Positions 24,457 to 36,277 of a stretch of 64,000 nucleotides of DNA are shown in pieces. Position numbers and translations under genes: made by a program. The stretch covers positions 62,001 to 126,000 of the forward strand of contig QWDQ01000035.1 of the NCBI GenBank assembly GCA_003868215.1, read 5' to 3'. The notes under the pieces were generated by a model. That model searched no databases and was not told the origin of the DNA. It saw only the letters and a program-made list of their open reading frames with translations. The DNA is from Pseudophaeomoniella oleicola. Its lineage: Eukaryota > Ascomycota > Eurotiomycetes > Phaeomoniellales > Phaeomoniellaceae. Positions within the stretch are counted from its first letter, which is position 1; every line of letters begins with the position of its first letter.

Positions 24457-24644
24457 TCACCCGCCACAGAGCCGAGCCAACTGACCAAGCCCCCAACCAA
24501 GCCCCCCAACCCCGACGTGAAACCCGACGACCCAAGCAGCCTGAAACAAGAACTTGGGACTGAAGACGGTCCAAATGAACAGGTGTTCTCTGAGGATGGT
24601 GCAACTCAGCATCACGGCGAGCGTGGAGGTGGAGAATTGGAGCG

Positions 24645-24697
<53 letters not shown>

Positions 24698-24998
24698 GGA
24701 GCGGCGTATAAAGACGCGGACGCTGAAGAAGAAGTGGAGGAAGAGGAAGAGGAAGAGAGGATGACGGCAGAGGCAGAGGTCCAGAATATCGGGCCGGACC
24801 AGTTGGAGAGGAAGGTGAGAAGGCCGACGGCGAGGATGTTGTAGGTTGTGATGCCGTTGTAGGCGTTGGTAAGGGAGATGCTGGAGATGGAGTTGGAGAG
24901 GGAGAGGAGGTAGAAGGATGTTGTTGGGAGGAGGTATGTAGTTAGGGATAGGAGGAGGCGGGGGGAAGAGGTTGTTGGAGATCTTTTGGTAGGATCGG

Positions 24999-25041
<43 letters not shown>

Positions 25042-27507
25042 CGATGATGATGACGATGATTGGTTGATGAGGAGGAGAATGAGGTCGAGTTGGATGGAGA
25101 AGATGAGAAAGAGTGGGATAGATGGGGTGGGCGTTTGGGTTATTAGAAACAGAGTAAGGATCTCGTGTAGGCCGTGTATTGGAGGAGGAGGTGGTGGGAT
25201 GTTGGGCTTGGTAGTGGTGTCGATGTTCTTTGGTTGTGAGCTCTGCTCTGGTTGAGGCTGGGTGCCGAAGTGTCGGCTGAGACGGCGAGTGAACACCAGA
25301 TGAGACAATGAAAGGACCGCAAGGCCCACGAAGGTCGAACGTGCGAGGTGCACTAGATTTAGGCCTAGGTGTTCTGACAGCGTGATTAGGGGCTGCAACG
25401 GATTGATGCCCGTGAACAGTTCCGGCGCATCTGCGTATGTGAAGTTGAGCTTGAACAGAAACGATGTGATACAAGTTACAATGGCGAGAATGCTTGACGG
25501 GTAGGCGATTCTCCACTGTCGGGTTCTGATCACAAGCTTACAGGCGACGTAGATGTAAGTCAAAATTACCAGGATCCAGAGAATCAAGGGATACATGCGG
25601 AAGAACGTTGTAGCAATGTCGTGCTCCCCGGCGAACTTTTGGCCTGTTTGATTCCAGCGACGGGAGAGGCGGAATAGGGCGAATATGGTGAGAGTGAGGA
25701 GAGATCCAATGATAGATTGAGAGGCCTGGGACTGTCTGATATGTATGAAGAACAGCCAACCGGTTGTGACCCAATACCAGAATTGCTGTTCCTCTTCAAC
25801 GTAACTGCTCGCAAACATCATAATGCCGTGAAGGAGACCTGTGAAAAGAAGAACGAGATTTTCCGGGGAACAACGAGTAAACACGGTCGGATATGACATA
25901 ACAGAGAACACCACGGCCAGCGTTGCAAGCCCAATGCCAGCGAACATCTTGTTCAGTTCATAATTGGTCGCTGCACTGGTCATAATACTCTGGGCCTTCC
26001 TAAGAACTTCATTTGCGGCATCGAGAATTGTATCCTCGCCCATATTCCAGGCATGGTAATCTTCCAGGGAGAATGAGAGTCGGCTATTTCCACAGACTAG
26101 CTCTTCAATATCTGTGAGGCCTTCTTTGGTGCAAGAAGGTCCATATTGGCTTCTCTTCAGAGCATTGAGCGATACAGACGGGAATGTAGCCTGCGTCACG
26201 CCGAGGAGTTGAAAAACATTGTTAAGAACTAGCTGAATTCTGCTGCGAGCTGAAAGCAATTAGCCGACCTTGAATCCAAGACTTCACAGGAGGATGGCAT
26301 ACAATTTTTCCACATCGGCAAGATGTCGGGAATGATGGCACCAAGATTGTTCAGGGGTATAGGCAGACCAAGCAGCGCAGCTAGAGTGGGAGCAATATCG
26401 GATTGCTGGACGAATCTATGATAACGATAGTCCTCAGCGACTTCAGATGGATGTGAAACCCCCTGAAAGTAATCCTGGAATTTTGGGGACATCAAAACCA
26501 ATGCAGTCGAAGTTTCACCATATGAAGAGCCGCCATGATTGCCAGCTTCATTCATACCGTGATCTCCGCAGAGAACAAGGAGGGTACGATTGAGATGGAC
26601 TTGGGTGTAAATAGCTTCAAATATCCGTTGAATGATACCATCCATCTCCCTCTGCTTGTGAGGCATATTAGGGCTATCATTATAATCAGCAGGCAATCGA
26701 TAGTGGGAGGGCATCTCTTTACCTCAGAGGGCCAGACTTGTGACCAATGTGATCCAATCCGAGATAGTGCATGATCATCCCGTCCCAATCCGGCCTCGCA
26801 AGCTCGTGAGGCAGGTGTCTTGTAACGTTGTTGTCAACCTCGGTGAAATCCGAGACGAAAAAGCTCGAAGTCCCATCAGCTCGGTCGAAAAAGCCAGGGA
26901 ACAACTTCAGCCAAGTGTCATCGCCGTAGAAGACGAGCTTTCCCCCACCGGGTTTCTCCCGTATCTGTGCGAGCCATGTGTCTTGGGCCGCCAAAGTAGA
27001 GGATGTATCAGACTCGGCGAAGTTCAGCACGAGATCAAGGAATGAGGGAAGAGAGCCGGTAGTGATCCCTTTTACCCTTGGCATGGTAACAGTGGGTGGG
27101 CTAGCATGTCCAGTGAATGGAATAGCAGCTCCATCTTCAATTAGTCTGCATTGGGTTAACTTCTGATCCAAGACTGCAAAGACACGAGAGACTCCTACCT
27201 TCTTGTAAACGTGAAGTTCGAATCCTTGCCAAACACGAAATCGCTAGCCAAAGTTAGCCACAGGAGGAGGCAGATCAGCAACCAGTCCGGAATCTAACCT
27301 TCTGAGAGCATCAACTACCATGAAAATAACCTTGTCGAAAGGCGCCTCTCGAAACAGGTCCTCATCGTTCTCTGACCTGGTCGCCAAGCCTGGAATGAAA
27401 GCTTTGTGCGGAAAGAAGCCGGCAGCAAAGACGAGAAGAGAGGCGACGAGGCAGACGTTGGCCAAACATGTGAGTAGGACAGATGATGAATATGGTCGCA
27501 TAATCAT
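24457..27507 (-). CDS. LAS21: GPI ethanolamine phosphate transferase 2 (Gpi7/Las21)
   Basis: Exons 27507-27299, 27243-27199, 27145-26723, 26673-26303 and 26249-24457 give 946 residues. A signal anchor at the N-terminus (VLLTCLANVCLVASLLVFAAGFFP) precedes a lumenal alkaline-phosphatase-like domain: MVVDALRSDFVF carries the metal-binding Asp and the nucleophile region, TMPRVKGITTGSLPSFLD follows, and HYLGLDHIGHKSGP and LCGDHGMNEAGNHGG carry metal ligands. About 10 membrane segments make up the C-terminal half. The enzyme adds ethanolamine phosphate to the second mannose of GPI anchors in the ER. The protein is longer than usual, partly because of a roughly 20-Ser run and a roughly 18-Thr run encoded by microsatellites in loop regions. 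The exon 4/5 junction is my least certain splice. Confidence 0.9.
24645..24699. repeat. (TTG)n microsatellite inside GPI7 coding sequence
   Basis: About 18 perfect TTG units. On the minus (coding) strand they read as ACA codons, giving a poly-threonine run between two transmembrane segments near the GPI7 C-terminus. Confidence 0.9.
25001..25060. repeat. (GAT)n microsatellite inside GPI7 coding sequence
   Basis: About 20 GAT units, three of them changed to GAC. On the coding strand they read as TCA/TCG codons, giving a poly-serine loop in GPI7. Confidence 0.9.
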
Positions 27508-28027
27508 AGACAGTAATGAAGAAAGTATCACAGAAGCGCTATGCTTAGGATCTACCGTGGAACCGAGCCTCGAGAAGAATTGAGTGTTGCATCCAGATAC
27601 ACGATCATGTCGATGATGGGTCGTGTGGGCAAGACCGATTTGTCCTCGTCACGGAAAACAGTCTGCCGTATCCCGTAAGAGACAATAAGTCTGGATATAC
27701 TGGGCCGAGAGTTGCATTGGCTTCAAGGAGACCTGCATTCTATATTATGAATCTATGTGTCTATACTTTTCCCAAGGGATGAACTTCTTTACAGTAAGTG
27801 GCCACCTTATTTGAACGATTACCTAACGCAGCCTTGGCAAACTTGGTTCTCTTCCTCTTCCTTCTCCCTGGAACCAGGAGAACACAGACTAAACCAGATC
27901 ATGATAATCAATTGAATGAAGAGACTGAATTACCAGAGAGTCCCGGGATGACTGTTAATCCACTTGCATTTGCACATAATCTCACACTCCAATAACCAAA
28001 AAGGACTTTTTGAGCATCACAGATGTT
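27508..28027. promoter_or_regulatory. divergent promoter region, GPI7 / RAI1
   Basis: A 520-bp gap between two divergent start codons. The short frame at 27798-27995 is unrecognised. A minimal upstream ORF (ATG TTA TGA, 28023-28031) overlaps the RAI1 start codon. Confidence 0.5.
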
Positions 28028-29494
28028 ATGAGTCCCGAGATCTTCCATATCCAGCCGGTCTCGCGGTTCACAGGACAGAATGCCGGTATACGTCGACCCA
28101 AAGTGAGTTATAAGTTACAGTACTCCTCGCACAATACAGTCTTCCTCTAGATCTGACAAATCGAAATAGGAGTTCACCTGCTTTTCGTATGATGACGAGC
28201 ACCGCTATCGTTACGACGCTTCGTCGTTGAGATACTACTATCCTCCAATCTTACCGGCAGACCTGAGCGGCGGCTTTGCTACTTTCAAAAAGCTCGATGA
28301 CAGCACCGACGATCATTTGGATGCCCTGTTGCAGACCATCGCCTCCTATGAGACCGAGAGCGGGTCCAAGGTCAGCACGGACATTGTCACCTGGAGAGGC
28401 ATGATGACAAAGGTACGTGATGGGCTCTTAGCATACTGTCCGTACTACTAATACCCCCCAGATCATGGCTGCACCCTTTGACAACATGAATGGGTGAGTC
28501 GCTTACCGGCATCTTAATAAACGCTTCCCTAATATTCCCAGATTCGAAATGAACGCCACATATTTTCAGGTCCGTCGAATACTCTACTGCTCCAAGCCTT
28601 GCTAACGACAGAAGGGAACAATGTAAGGCTGGTACAACATAGTGAATATGGATTCCTTCTCATATATTGCCAGTTTCCTTGAAGAAAATCATGCCTACAA
28701 ACTTGGTACACGTGACGAGCAACATGCTCAACGGATGCAGCCAGGTGCTGCATCACAAGAGCTAATGAGTTATTGGGGTATTCTGGCCTTATTCTACGCT
28801 GGAAGAACTGTTGTTGACCGTCACAGGTTACAAATTTGAAACCATTTCGCTTCTAGACAAGCCATGGGATCCTTCATCCCGTGCAGAGATCGAATCTCGT
28901 GAAAACGAGATCGTGAACAATCATGCCCAATACTGTTCAATTGTTCGAACGGGGTTAGGCAAGGTCAAAATGGTCCTTGGTGGTGAAGTAGATGCTGTGT
29001 GGGATTTGAAGCCAGAGGACAAAAATGAACCGATCAACTGGGTCGAGTTGAAGACGACCGCAGAGATTCAAAGCGATCGTGATATGATCAAATTCGAGCG
29101 GAAACTCATGAAGTTCTGGATCCAATCTTTCCTACTTGGTGTACCGAAGATTGTCGTCGGATATCGCACCAAAGATGGAATCCTGCGTCGGCTCGAAGAG
29201 CTGGACACCCAGGCTATCCCCGATCGTGTGAAATTGCAAGGTCGACATAGCTGGGATGGCAACGTTTGCATCAACTTTGCTGCATCCTTTCTCGAATGTA
29301 AGCATGAACCGGATTCGAACGAAGTGGACGGCGCTAATGATCCGCTAGGGTTAAAAGCAACCATCACAGGTGACGGAGTCTGGCGTATTCGCAAGCCTGA
29401 AAAGGCTCCTGTAATCGAAGTCTTCAAGATCGAAGAGACCGGTCATGGTGATATACTGCATGAAGATTTTGTGAAAGCGCGAAGTACAGCCTGA
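28028..29494 (+). CDS. RAI1: Rai1/DXO-family decapping nuclease
   Basis: Seven exons, 28028-28102, 28170-28412, 28462-28493, 28542-28569, 28612-28622, 28674-28777 and 28827-29494, give 386 residues. The core motifs are GWGYKFET-like (SYWGYKFETI), GGEVDAVWD (acidic metal ligands), WVELKTT (Glu and Lys of the nuclease centre) and FWIQSFLLGVPKIVVGYR. Rai1 removes faulty or unmethylated caps as pyrophosphate and/or cap nucleotides and activates the 5'-3' exonuclease Rat1 in the nucleus. Exon 5 is only 11 nt (Lys-Gly-Thr-Ile) but is needed to keep phase into FLEENH. The first exon encodes SRFTGQ, close to the family start. The splice pattern in 28462-28673 is deduced by phase and homology. Confidence 0.92.
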
Positions 29495-30004
29495 ATTTCC
29501 AAAGGCGTATAAGCTATGCTCTTCAGCACGACCAGGATCAATCTTCAACCATCAAGCAAGCAGCAAGACCTATGTCGTCGGCCTTGATACGAGTGCTCGC
29601 CTCATATGATAGCCATTGGCGTATGCAGAGGCTGCAAACTCACCAGCCTCCCAGGCACTGTCGCGATAATGCGAAGCTGATGTCTCTGGGCGAGGGCAAC
29701 AACAGCGTGAACGCCATTGCGGGTTTTAGGTTCGAACGGCTGTGAGTGGTCGAGGATTTGACGGGCCACGATCTGTGTTCTTCCGAGGACGGTATTCGGA
29801 CCCTACAGACGGAGGTTGGATTGTAGACTATAACAGAAGTTCGGTTCAGGAGATACATGAATCTTCGGATATGCAGGACCTAGTAGTGCATATTGTGGGG
29901 GATTGCATTTGTGTTGTCCAGGAAATGGCCACATCCTCAATAGTTAGCTTTCCACAGACCATGCAAAGATGAATGTTGGATATGGCGCGTGCCGCGATGG
30001 ACCC
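29495..30004. other. intergenic, convergent RAI1 / MOD5 3' ends
   Basis: A 510-bp gap between stops. One minus-strand frame, about 29806 down to 29605, is open and protein-like (LGRTQIVARQILDHSQPFEP; ALAQRHQLRIIATVPGRL) but lacks an ATG and a compatible upstream exon. It is described as a finding rather than called as a gene. Confidence 0.4.
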
Positions 30005-31542
30005 TCAGCTGGGTGGGTTTGCTTTAGCAAGCGACCGTAGCGCCTTCTTGTGCCTAGTACTCCGCAGATGTTCCTCCCACTGACCTCGCGTCGTGAGGAT
30101 CTTATCACAGATAGCGCATTCATGCATCTCAGGCGCTCTTTTCATCGCACTCGTCCGTCGTTCTTCGTCAAGCATATCCAACAGCTCCTTTGCCATGGCC
30201 GACGTCGACCTCGGATCTGGCAGTGACCGACCCTCTAGAAAGGCCGCAGCGACTGTCCCTGAAGGATTGCCGACATCCCGATCCCACGCCTCGACATACG
30301 TAGAGTCTACAGGGAAGATCCGGCTGGCTTCTCCTGCTTCTTCCATCGCGTCCATGAATTTGTACTTGATCCATCGTTCCTGTCGAGTTACATATTGCCG
30401 CGTCGCGATCTTCGTAAGCTCGATAGCGGTATCTTTTAGTTTGCGCTCTTGCTTTTCGTCGAGTACTGGTCCCAATGATCTGCGGGCGAGCACGTACGGT
30501 CGCACTTCCTTGTAGCCGATGGATGCCCAAATCCCGCTTGTCGTGTCGATCGTGGTCCCGTTGGTCTCGGCTTCGGTGGCGAGGTCCATCATCTCTTCGA
30601 CCTCGTTCATCAAACCGGTGGCGACCATTTGATCAACTCTCTTGTCTAATCGATCCCGCAAGACGTCTTTGTGGCTCTGTATCCAGAATACCAATGTAGG
30701 GAATCTGAGTCTGGATGATGTTTGCTCTGTTTCTGCAGTTCTGGCGGTCTTTTGTTCCTCGTAAATCTCCGAAGCAGGTCTCCCTGTCTCCAACCAAATT
30801 TCCAGTGACCGTCTCACCTTCCTCGTATCATTTGGATGCCACCTCCTCGCCATGATCGGATCTACCTCTTTCAACTTGGCATAAATCTCGTCTCCCGAGG
30901 CCTTCAAGATTGGCCACTTTTCTTCCTTTTCCTCCTTGCTCATTTGCTGATCTGCTCCATCTCCCGCTCCTGCTTCAACCGCAGTTCCATTCCCTACCTT
31001 GGCCTCATGCACATCCGAACCCTTGACGAGCGAGTCTCTGAACAAAAGGGATTGCGTGTAATAATGCGTTCCCCCGACCAGAATTGGGACCTTTCCCCTG
31101 CCCCTGATCTCTCCGAGGACCTTCAAGCATTCATGCGTAAAGGTGCCGACATTCCACGGTCGTTCAATGGGATTAATGAAATCAAAGAGATGATGCGGAA
31201 CTCCTTGGGTCTCGGCAGGGGTGACTTTGTTGGTTATGACGGGTAGACCTTTGTACATCTGCATGGCGTCACCATTGATGATCTCTCCATTGAAGCGGAG
31301 GGCGAGGTCTATTGCGAGCTGTAGGAGGGACGAGGAAGGATTGGTTAACGTGGTCCGAAAACAGGGGGCAAGTGACCACGTATATTATAAGAGAAAGGGA
31401 TTCACAGATAAGGAGAAGGTTATGTCTGGGGATATACGTATCGTACCTTTGATTTTCCAGTGCCGGTGGCTCCAACCACAGCTATCAGAGGGTCCTTTGG
31501 CGGATGCATGACAACCCGCTTGATAGGCCTGATAACATTCAT
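30005..31542 (-). CDS. MOD5: tRNA dimethylallyltransferase (isopentenyltransferase)
   Basis: Exons 31542-31447 and 31318-30005 give 469 residues. The P-loop is GATGTGKSK at residues 23-31, split from LAIDLALRFNGEIINGDAMQMYKGL by the intron; the Asp and Thr of the catalytic region (INGDAMQMYKGLPVITNK) are present. PHHLFDF and LVGGTHYYTQSLLF are family motifs. The C-terminus holds one U1-type C2H2 zinc finger (CAICDKILTTRGQWEEHLRSTRH), as in eukaryotic Mod5. The enzyme adds dimethylallyl to A37 of tRNAs reading UNN codons; it acts in cytosol and mitochondria and consumes a sterol-pathway intermediate. In-frame ATGs at 31542 and 31509 could give two forms with different targeting, as known for yeast Mod5. 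I chose the first because no upstream in-frame ATG exists. Confidence 0.94.
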
Positions 31543-32200
31543 CTGTTGTTGAACAGCTGCCCAACACCCAGGATCGGGATACGGCGTAGAGTACGAGTCT
31601 ACCAAAGGCCTGAGCCTGCTGTTGCCGTGACCCCCAAATGAACCCCCAATCAATCAACCCTTCCAAGGCCGATGCTAATTAAAACACTTCAGAGCTGCAT
31701 CTTGGTCAGGATTATTCGGAAAGCCCACTCCTACGCCTCTCCTGCAAGTCCGATATGAAACTTGTCTCAGTAAAAGACCTTATAATATTCTCTTTTCACG
31801 ACAAAGTATTCCTAGCTTTCGTTCTGTGGAGTGTTCGAAATCCAAAACCGAGGTTCTTTAGTGGTACAAATTTCTTTGCTCAGTAACTGAGTATAAATCA
31901 AAAATAATGTGGGGGTCATTCATGGTGCAAAAGCAGATGCCGGCCGGCGACAAGAACGATGATAGATGATTGATAGATACGACCTCGCTTTATAGTCGTG
32001 GTTTTCGTTAATTACCTTGTGCCTCAATTCTCACATCTCTTTTCCTCTCCTTTCGAGCTGTAAATATATCCATTTATTTGAATTATATTGTGTCTGGCTA
32101 GATTAGACGTTAAGTAAGGAAATCTCATAGGACTTCATTTGTTGAAACGCTGAGAGTACGGGGAGAGAAAGAGAGATTTTCATATCAGAAAAGCGACAAA
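31543..32200. promoter_or_regulatory. divergent promoter region, MOD5 / CAF16
   Basis: A 658-bp gap between two divergent start codons, AT-rich and T-tract containing near 32030-32100. No specific element was identified. Confidence 0.45.
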
Positions 32201-33131
32201 ATGGCTGCGACGGAGATAGCGCCTGATATCAAGGTGAATGGCCTAAGCTATCTTTTCCCAGATGGCTCGTCGGGACTTCGAAATGTGATATTGGAACTGC
32301 CGCCTGGTAGTCGAACACTCCTGATTGGTGGTATGTATACACTGTACGCATAGCACTTTCATCCTTGCTTTATTCACTCGGAACTAGTTGCCAAAAGAGA
32401 TAACACGCTGACCTCGTTTAGCTAACGGTGCCGGTAAAACCACTCTCCTCCGTCTTCTATCTGGAAAGCGTCTCGCTCCATCAAACACCATATCCATCAG
32501 CGGCGTTGACCCTTTCAAGGAAGGGCTTGAAGGGGTCACGTACCTCGGTCTGGAATGGGTCCTCAACCCAATTGTGCGCTCGGATATCGATGTCCCGACT
32601 CTGCTTGCCTCGGTGGGTGGCGACTACTATCCCGACCGACGGGACGAGCTCGTCGACATCCTCGACATCGACATGAGATGGAGGCTGCACGCCGTCTCTG
32701 ACGGAGAGCGTCGAAGAGTCCAATTGGCCATGGGTCTACTCCGACCCTGGACGATCTTACTGCTCGACGAAATCACCGTCGATCTCGATCTCTTGTCGCG
32801 CAGCAACTTCCTCTCCTTCCTGAAGCGTGAAACCGAGTCCCGACCGTGCACCATCGTGTACGCGACCCACATCCTCGACAACCTCGCCAGCTGGCCGAGC
32901 CACCTGGTGCACATGCATCTCGGCAAAGTCAAGGAGTGGGGTCCGATCGAGCGCTTCGAGATTGACAAGGTTCCCACGACCGGGAACAGTCAGCTCGGCG
33001 ATCTCGTGCTGAAGTGGCTGCAGCAGGACCTGGACGAGAGAGGGCCGAGGGGAGGGCCGGGGGACGCGAAGAAGGATCCGAACGCGCCGAGCGAAGGCAT
33101 TGGAGGATACGGCTACGAGAAAAAGGACTGA
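32201..33131 (+). CDS. CAF16: soluble ABC-type ATPase Caf16 (CCR4-NOT-associated)
   Basis: Exons 32201-32330 and 32422-33131 give 279 residues with a single nucleotide-binding domain and no membrane segments. Walker A is GANGAGKTT, assembled across the intron. The signature region is VSDGERRRVQLAMGLL rather than LSGGQ, as in the Caf16/ABCI family, and Walker B is TILLLDEITVDLD. ATHILDNL is the H-loop. The tail is Gly/Pro-rich and acidic (ending GGYGYEKKD). Yeast Caf16 copurifies with CCR4-NOT and Mediator components; its biochemical role is unclear. The gene is divergent from MOD5 and converges on ELP2. Confidence 0.93.
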
Positions 33132-33428
33132 AAAGTTTAAAAGGCTTGGTGGGTGGATGGGTACGTGGGTTGGTGCGAGATTCTTAACACAAACGACATG
33201 CATGGAATCCTGGCGTTCGTGATTCAGGCTCTGGGTGTACCTTTCAACAATATATCACATAAAGGGAGACGGGGAACTTCAACTTCCGCTTTGTTAGCAT
33301 TTTCTGGTACTCTCAACAGATACCCAAGGAAGAGAGATTTTTCAGCGAGGAAAAGAAAGTAGTGTTACTGTTCGCCTTACCGGTCAGGCGGAAACGACTT
33401 TCTAAGTTGTTGAATTGCCCAAAACATT

Positions 33429-35918
33429 TTACAGAACTATACGTAACAATCTCATCGAGCAGTCTGCGCTCGCAACTGCTAGGATGGAACCATCTTCCTC
33501 CTCGACGCTGCCTTCATCCCCAGTCGTGCGATTTAATCTTGGTCTCCACGCCAACCTTGTCACCGCCTTTGAGGGACACAGCGATTCGTCCATAGGTGTG
33601 GACTGGACGTCCCAGGTTGCTAGTGAAATCTTGTGGAGGGAAATCTGTCCATTCTCTCCACCGGACGCTAATGTGATGTGGTTCTCTGACAAGGCGTCGC
33701 TGCCGGAGAAGGAAGCAAAATTGATGGCAGTTACCGTCGTAGGCATGGTGATTGTTGCAACGAGAGACACGTCTCCGGGTTGCCCCTCGGTGTCTTCGAG
33801 AAACTGCCAGATTTTGATGGTTTTGTCACGGCCAGCGGTAGCGAAGACTCTTGCTTGTGTCAATGGAGCCCAGGCGGCATCGAGGATCATTCGTGAATGG
33901 CCCTTGGGATTGGATGCAGTTCGTTTGTAAGGTATCGAGTTGTCGTCGGTGCGTCTGAACACTGCCCACTGCCGGTCCCTTCCCACACTGAGCAGGTATT
34001 GATCGTCAATTGAGAACTGTAATCTTGTAATGGTCAAAGTATGCGAGGTCAGAGGCGGCCGAATTTCATGCCAATCGTTTGTATCATAGAGACGAATGAC
34101 GGCATGGTCAATGGAGCTTGCTTTGCAGGCAGTGGCAATCAATGAGTGGTCGTGAGAGGATGCTACAGCAGAGATTTCATATCCGTGACCGTAGAGCTTT
34201 TCGGTCTCTGGCCATAAGGTATGTCTGGCTAGGTGGTCTTCTAGAGGCGCATGACATATGTCAAGCTGTGTCCTTGACACTTGTGGTGTCTCATCTGCTC
34301 CATCCACTGGTGCTTCCATATCGTCATCAGCAACTTTGTTAGAAAGTCCCAGTACAGGCATGTCTGCCGCCTCAGGCATCTCAGCAATGGAATCTTGCTT
34401 GATACCGCAGAGCTTGCTTAGTAGCTTCCCCACGGCCTTCGGTTCATCGAAGACACGCAGTAACTTCTCTTCTGCCCCGCTCACAAATCTTCTTGCTCCT
34501 AGAGATGTTAAGCAATTGAGGTCGTAACCGTGGATTTGAGGACGAGAAAATTCATGCCACGTTGAAGCAGGAGGCCTCTTCCATCGTGCGTGCAACCGAG
34601 AGGTTTGATCGAGGCTTGTAGACAGCAAGTAACTGCCTTCAGGCTCCCACGAAAGGTCGGTCACGGGCCTTACGTGGCCATTTACGCCGACTTCTCCAAC
34701 CCAATATTCTTTTTCTTTATCATATTGCCACAATCTCCAGCTGCCGGTCCTTCCCAGACTAGCTATGGCGTCGCCTGTTGGTGACCAGAGTCCACTCCAT
34801 AGACCTCCGGAACTGCCGGTAGCCGTCGTTGATCCCTTCTGCTCACTGATTTCGCCCAGACGTGCAACGCTCGTCCAGATACCCGACACCTCATCGGCTT
34901 CCCAGACAGATAGAGAATTGTCTGCGGATGCTGTCAATAGTTGTAACGGTTCCCGCATAGGGCTCCACGCGGCGCTGTATATCCAGTCTTCATGGCCGAG
35001 GAGCAACGCTTCAAATGATACAGTGAAGTCTGCCTCCGCTGTCTTCAGCATCTGCACTTTCTTTTTCAAGGGATGCGTCGTGGATAGCAAATCTCCTTGA
35101 GGTTTGTTGAGAACATGCTCGGGAGTCTCACTTTGCTTGATACGCCACAGTCTCACGTATTTGTCCTGGCTTGCAGATGCGATGAGTACGTGACCGTTAT
35201 TATCGTAAGCTGCAGTCAGTGACCTAATCCAGCCCTCATGCCCGCGCAGATTTGCTTGTAAACTGTGCTGAGCCTTGGAGCTGTCGCAAGTTAGAGTGAA
35301 TAATTGAATTGTTGTACGTGTGCCTCCGACCGCGAGGATCCAAGAGTCCTGAACATCATCATTCGGGAATGGGTGCAAGCACATGGCCTGTGGTATGTAG
35401 GATGGAGAGAGAGAGAATGTATTGAGAAGATGACATTGCTCCTGAGACTCATTGAAGTTCCATATGCAGAGAGTGGAGTCAGCAGCCGCAGTTACGAATA
35501 TGTTTGACCCAGAGGTTGTAGCAATGGCATTGATGGACGCTTTGTGGCCTTGGAGAGTCACAAGACATCGAAATTCGGATAAGGCTGAGTCAATCTTCCA
35601 TACCCGTATGGTCGAGTCGGATGAGCCTGTCAGGAGCAGACTCTGGCCAGGTATATTGAGAGGCAAGAATTTGACAGCATTGACGGTGTCTATGTGCCCC
35701 TTCAATAAAGCGCGAATCCCGTAATGCTCCTGATGCTAGCAAATATCAATAACCTATGGGATGTAAAACGCATGTGCACTACTCACCAATGGTTCCCATA
35801 TCGCCACATTCTGATTGCTGCCGAAGGCTATGATTCCTGTGCCTACATCCCAGTCTGCGGCGGCAGGTTGCCTATTCCCGCCAGCGTGTAAGTACTCGAT
35901 GAAGCCTGACGAGACCAT
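33429..35918 (-). CDS. ELP2: Elongator complex subunit 2
   Basis: Exons 35918-35787 and 35729-33429 give 810 residues. The protein is built of WD40 repeats forming two propellers: clear blades include SSDSTIRVWKID, AADSTLCIWNF, SQDKYVRLWRI, SADNSLSVWEAD and GRDKTIKIWQF. The N-terminus FIEYLHAGGNRQPAAADWD is typical of Elp2. Elp2 sits in the Elp1-Elp2-Elp3 catalytic lobe and is needed for the carboxymethyl-type modification of wobble U34 in tRNA. A poorly conserved insert near residues 430-490 is acidic. URM1, which acts on the same base, is its divergent neighbour. Confidence 0.95.
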
Positions 35919-36277
35919 CAACAGCGACTATATCTGTCCTTTGTATAGAAGAGACCAATATATAGTCAAAGTGCTACAATTACCCCCCGGACAATTGGAA
36001 GTTTTGTGGTGAAATCCAATATTCAGATTTCGAATACACGTATATGCAAATTAGATGTGAACGACGGAGAAACTTTGAAATTTTCTGAACGGGTTGAGGG
36101 TACGAGAACGTTTGTTCTCAACCAACGTACAATAGAAGACTCTTCTCAAACTGCGGACTCTGTGCTTGATGGCCTTGGTGTCCTCATTTTATATTCATTT
36201 CGATTGTTCAGCAGGCTGCATACTTGGTATAGCTACCTTAATCACCAAACCTCGTTACGAGCTGCAATAGGAAGATC
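35919..36277. promoter_or_regulatory. shared ELP2-URM1 divergent promoter
   Basis: Only 359 bp separate the start codons of ELP2 (minus) and URM1 (plus), so their promoters must overlap or abut. The ELP2-proximal half is GC-richer, with CCCCCCGGACAATTGG near 35982. No named factor site is claimed. Confidence 0.6.

Noticed and set aside
24386-25516. 376-codon minus-strand frame rich in Asn, Ile and His runs
   Set aside because: It overlaps the GPI7 coding exon in another frame and only translates the two microsatellites.
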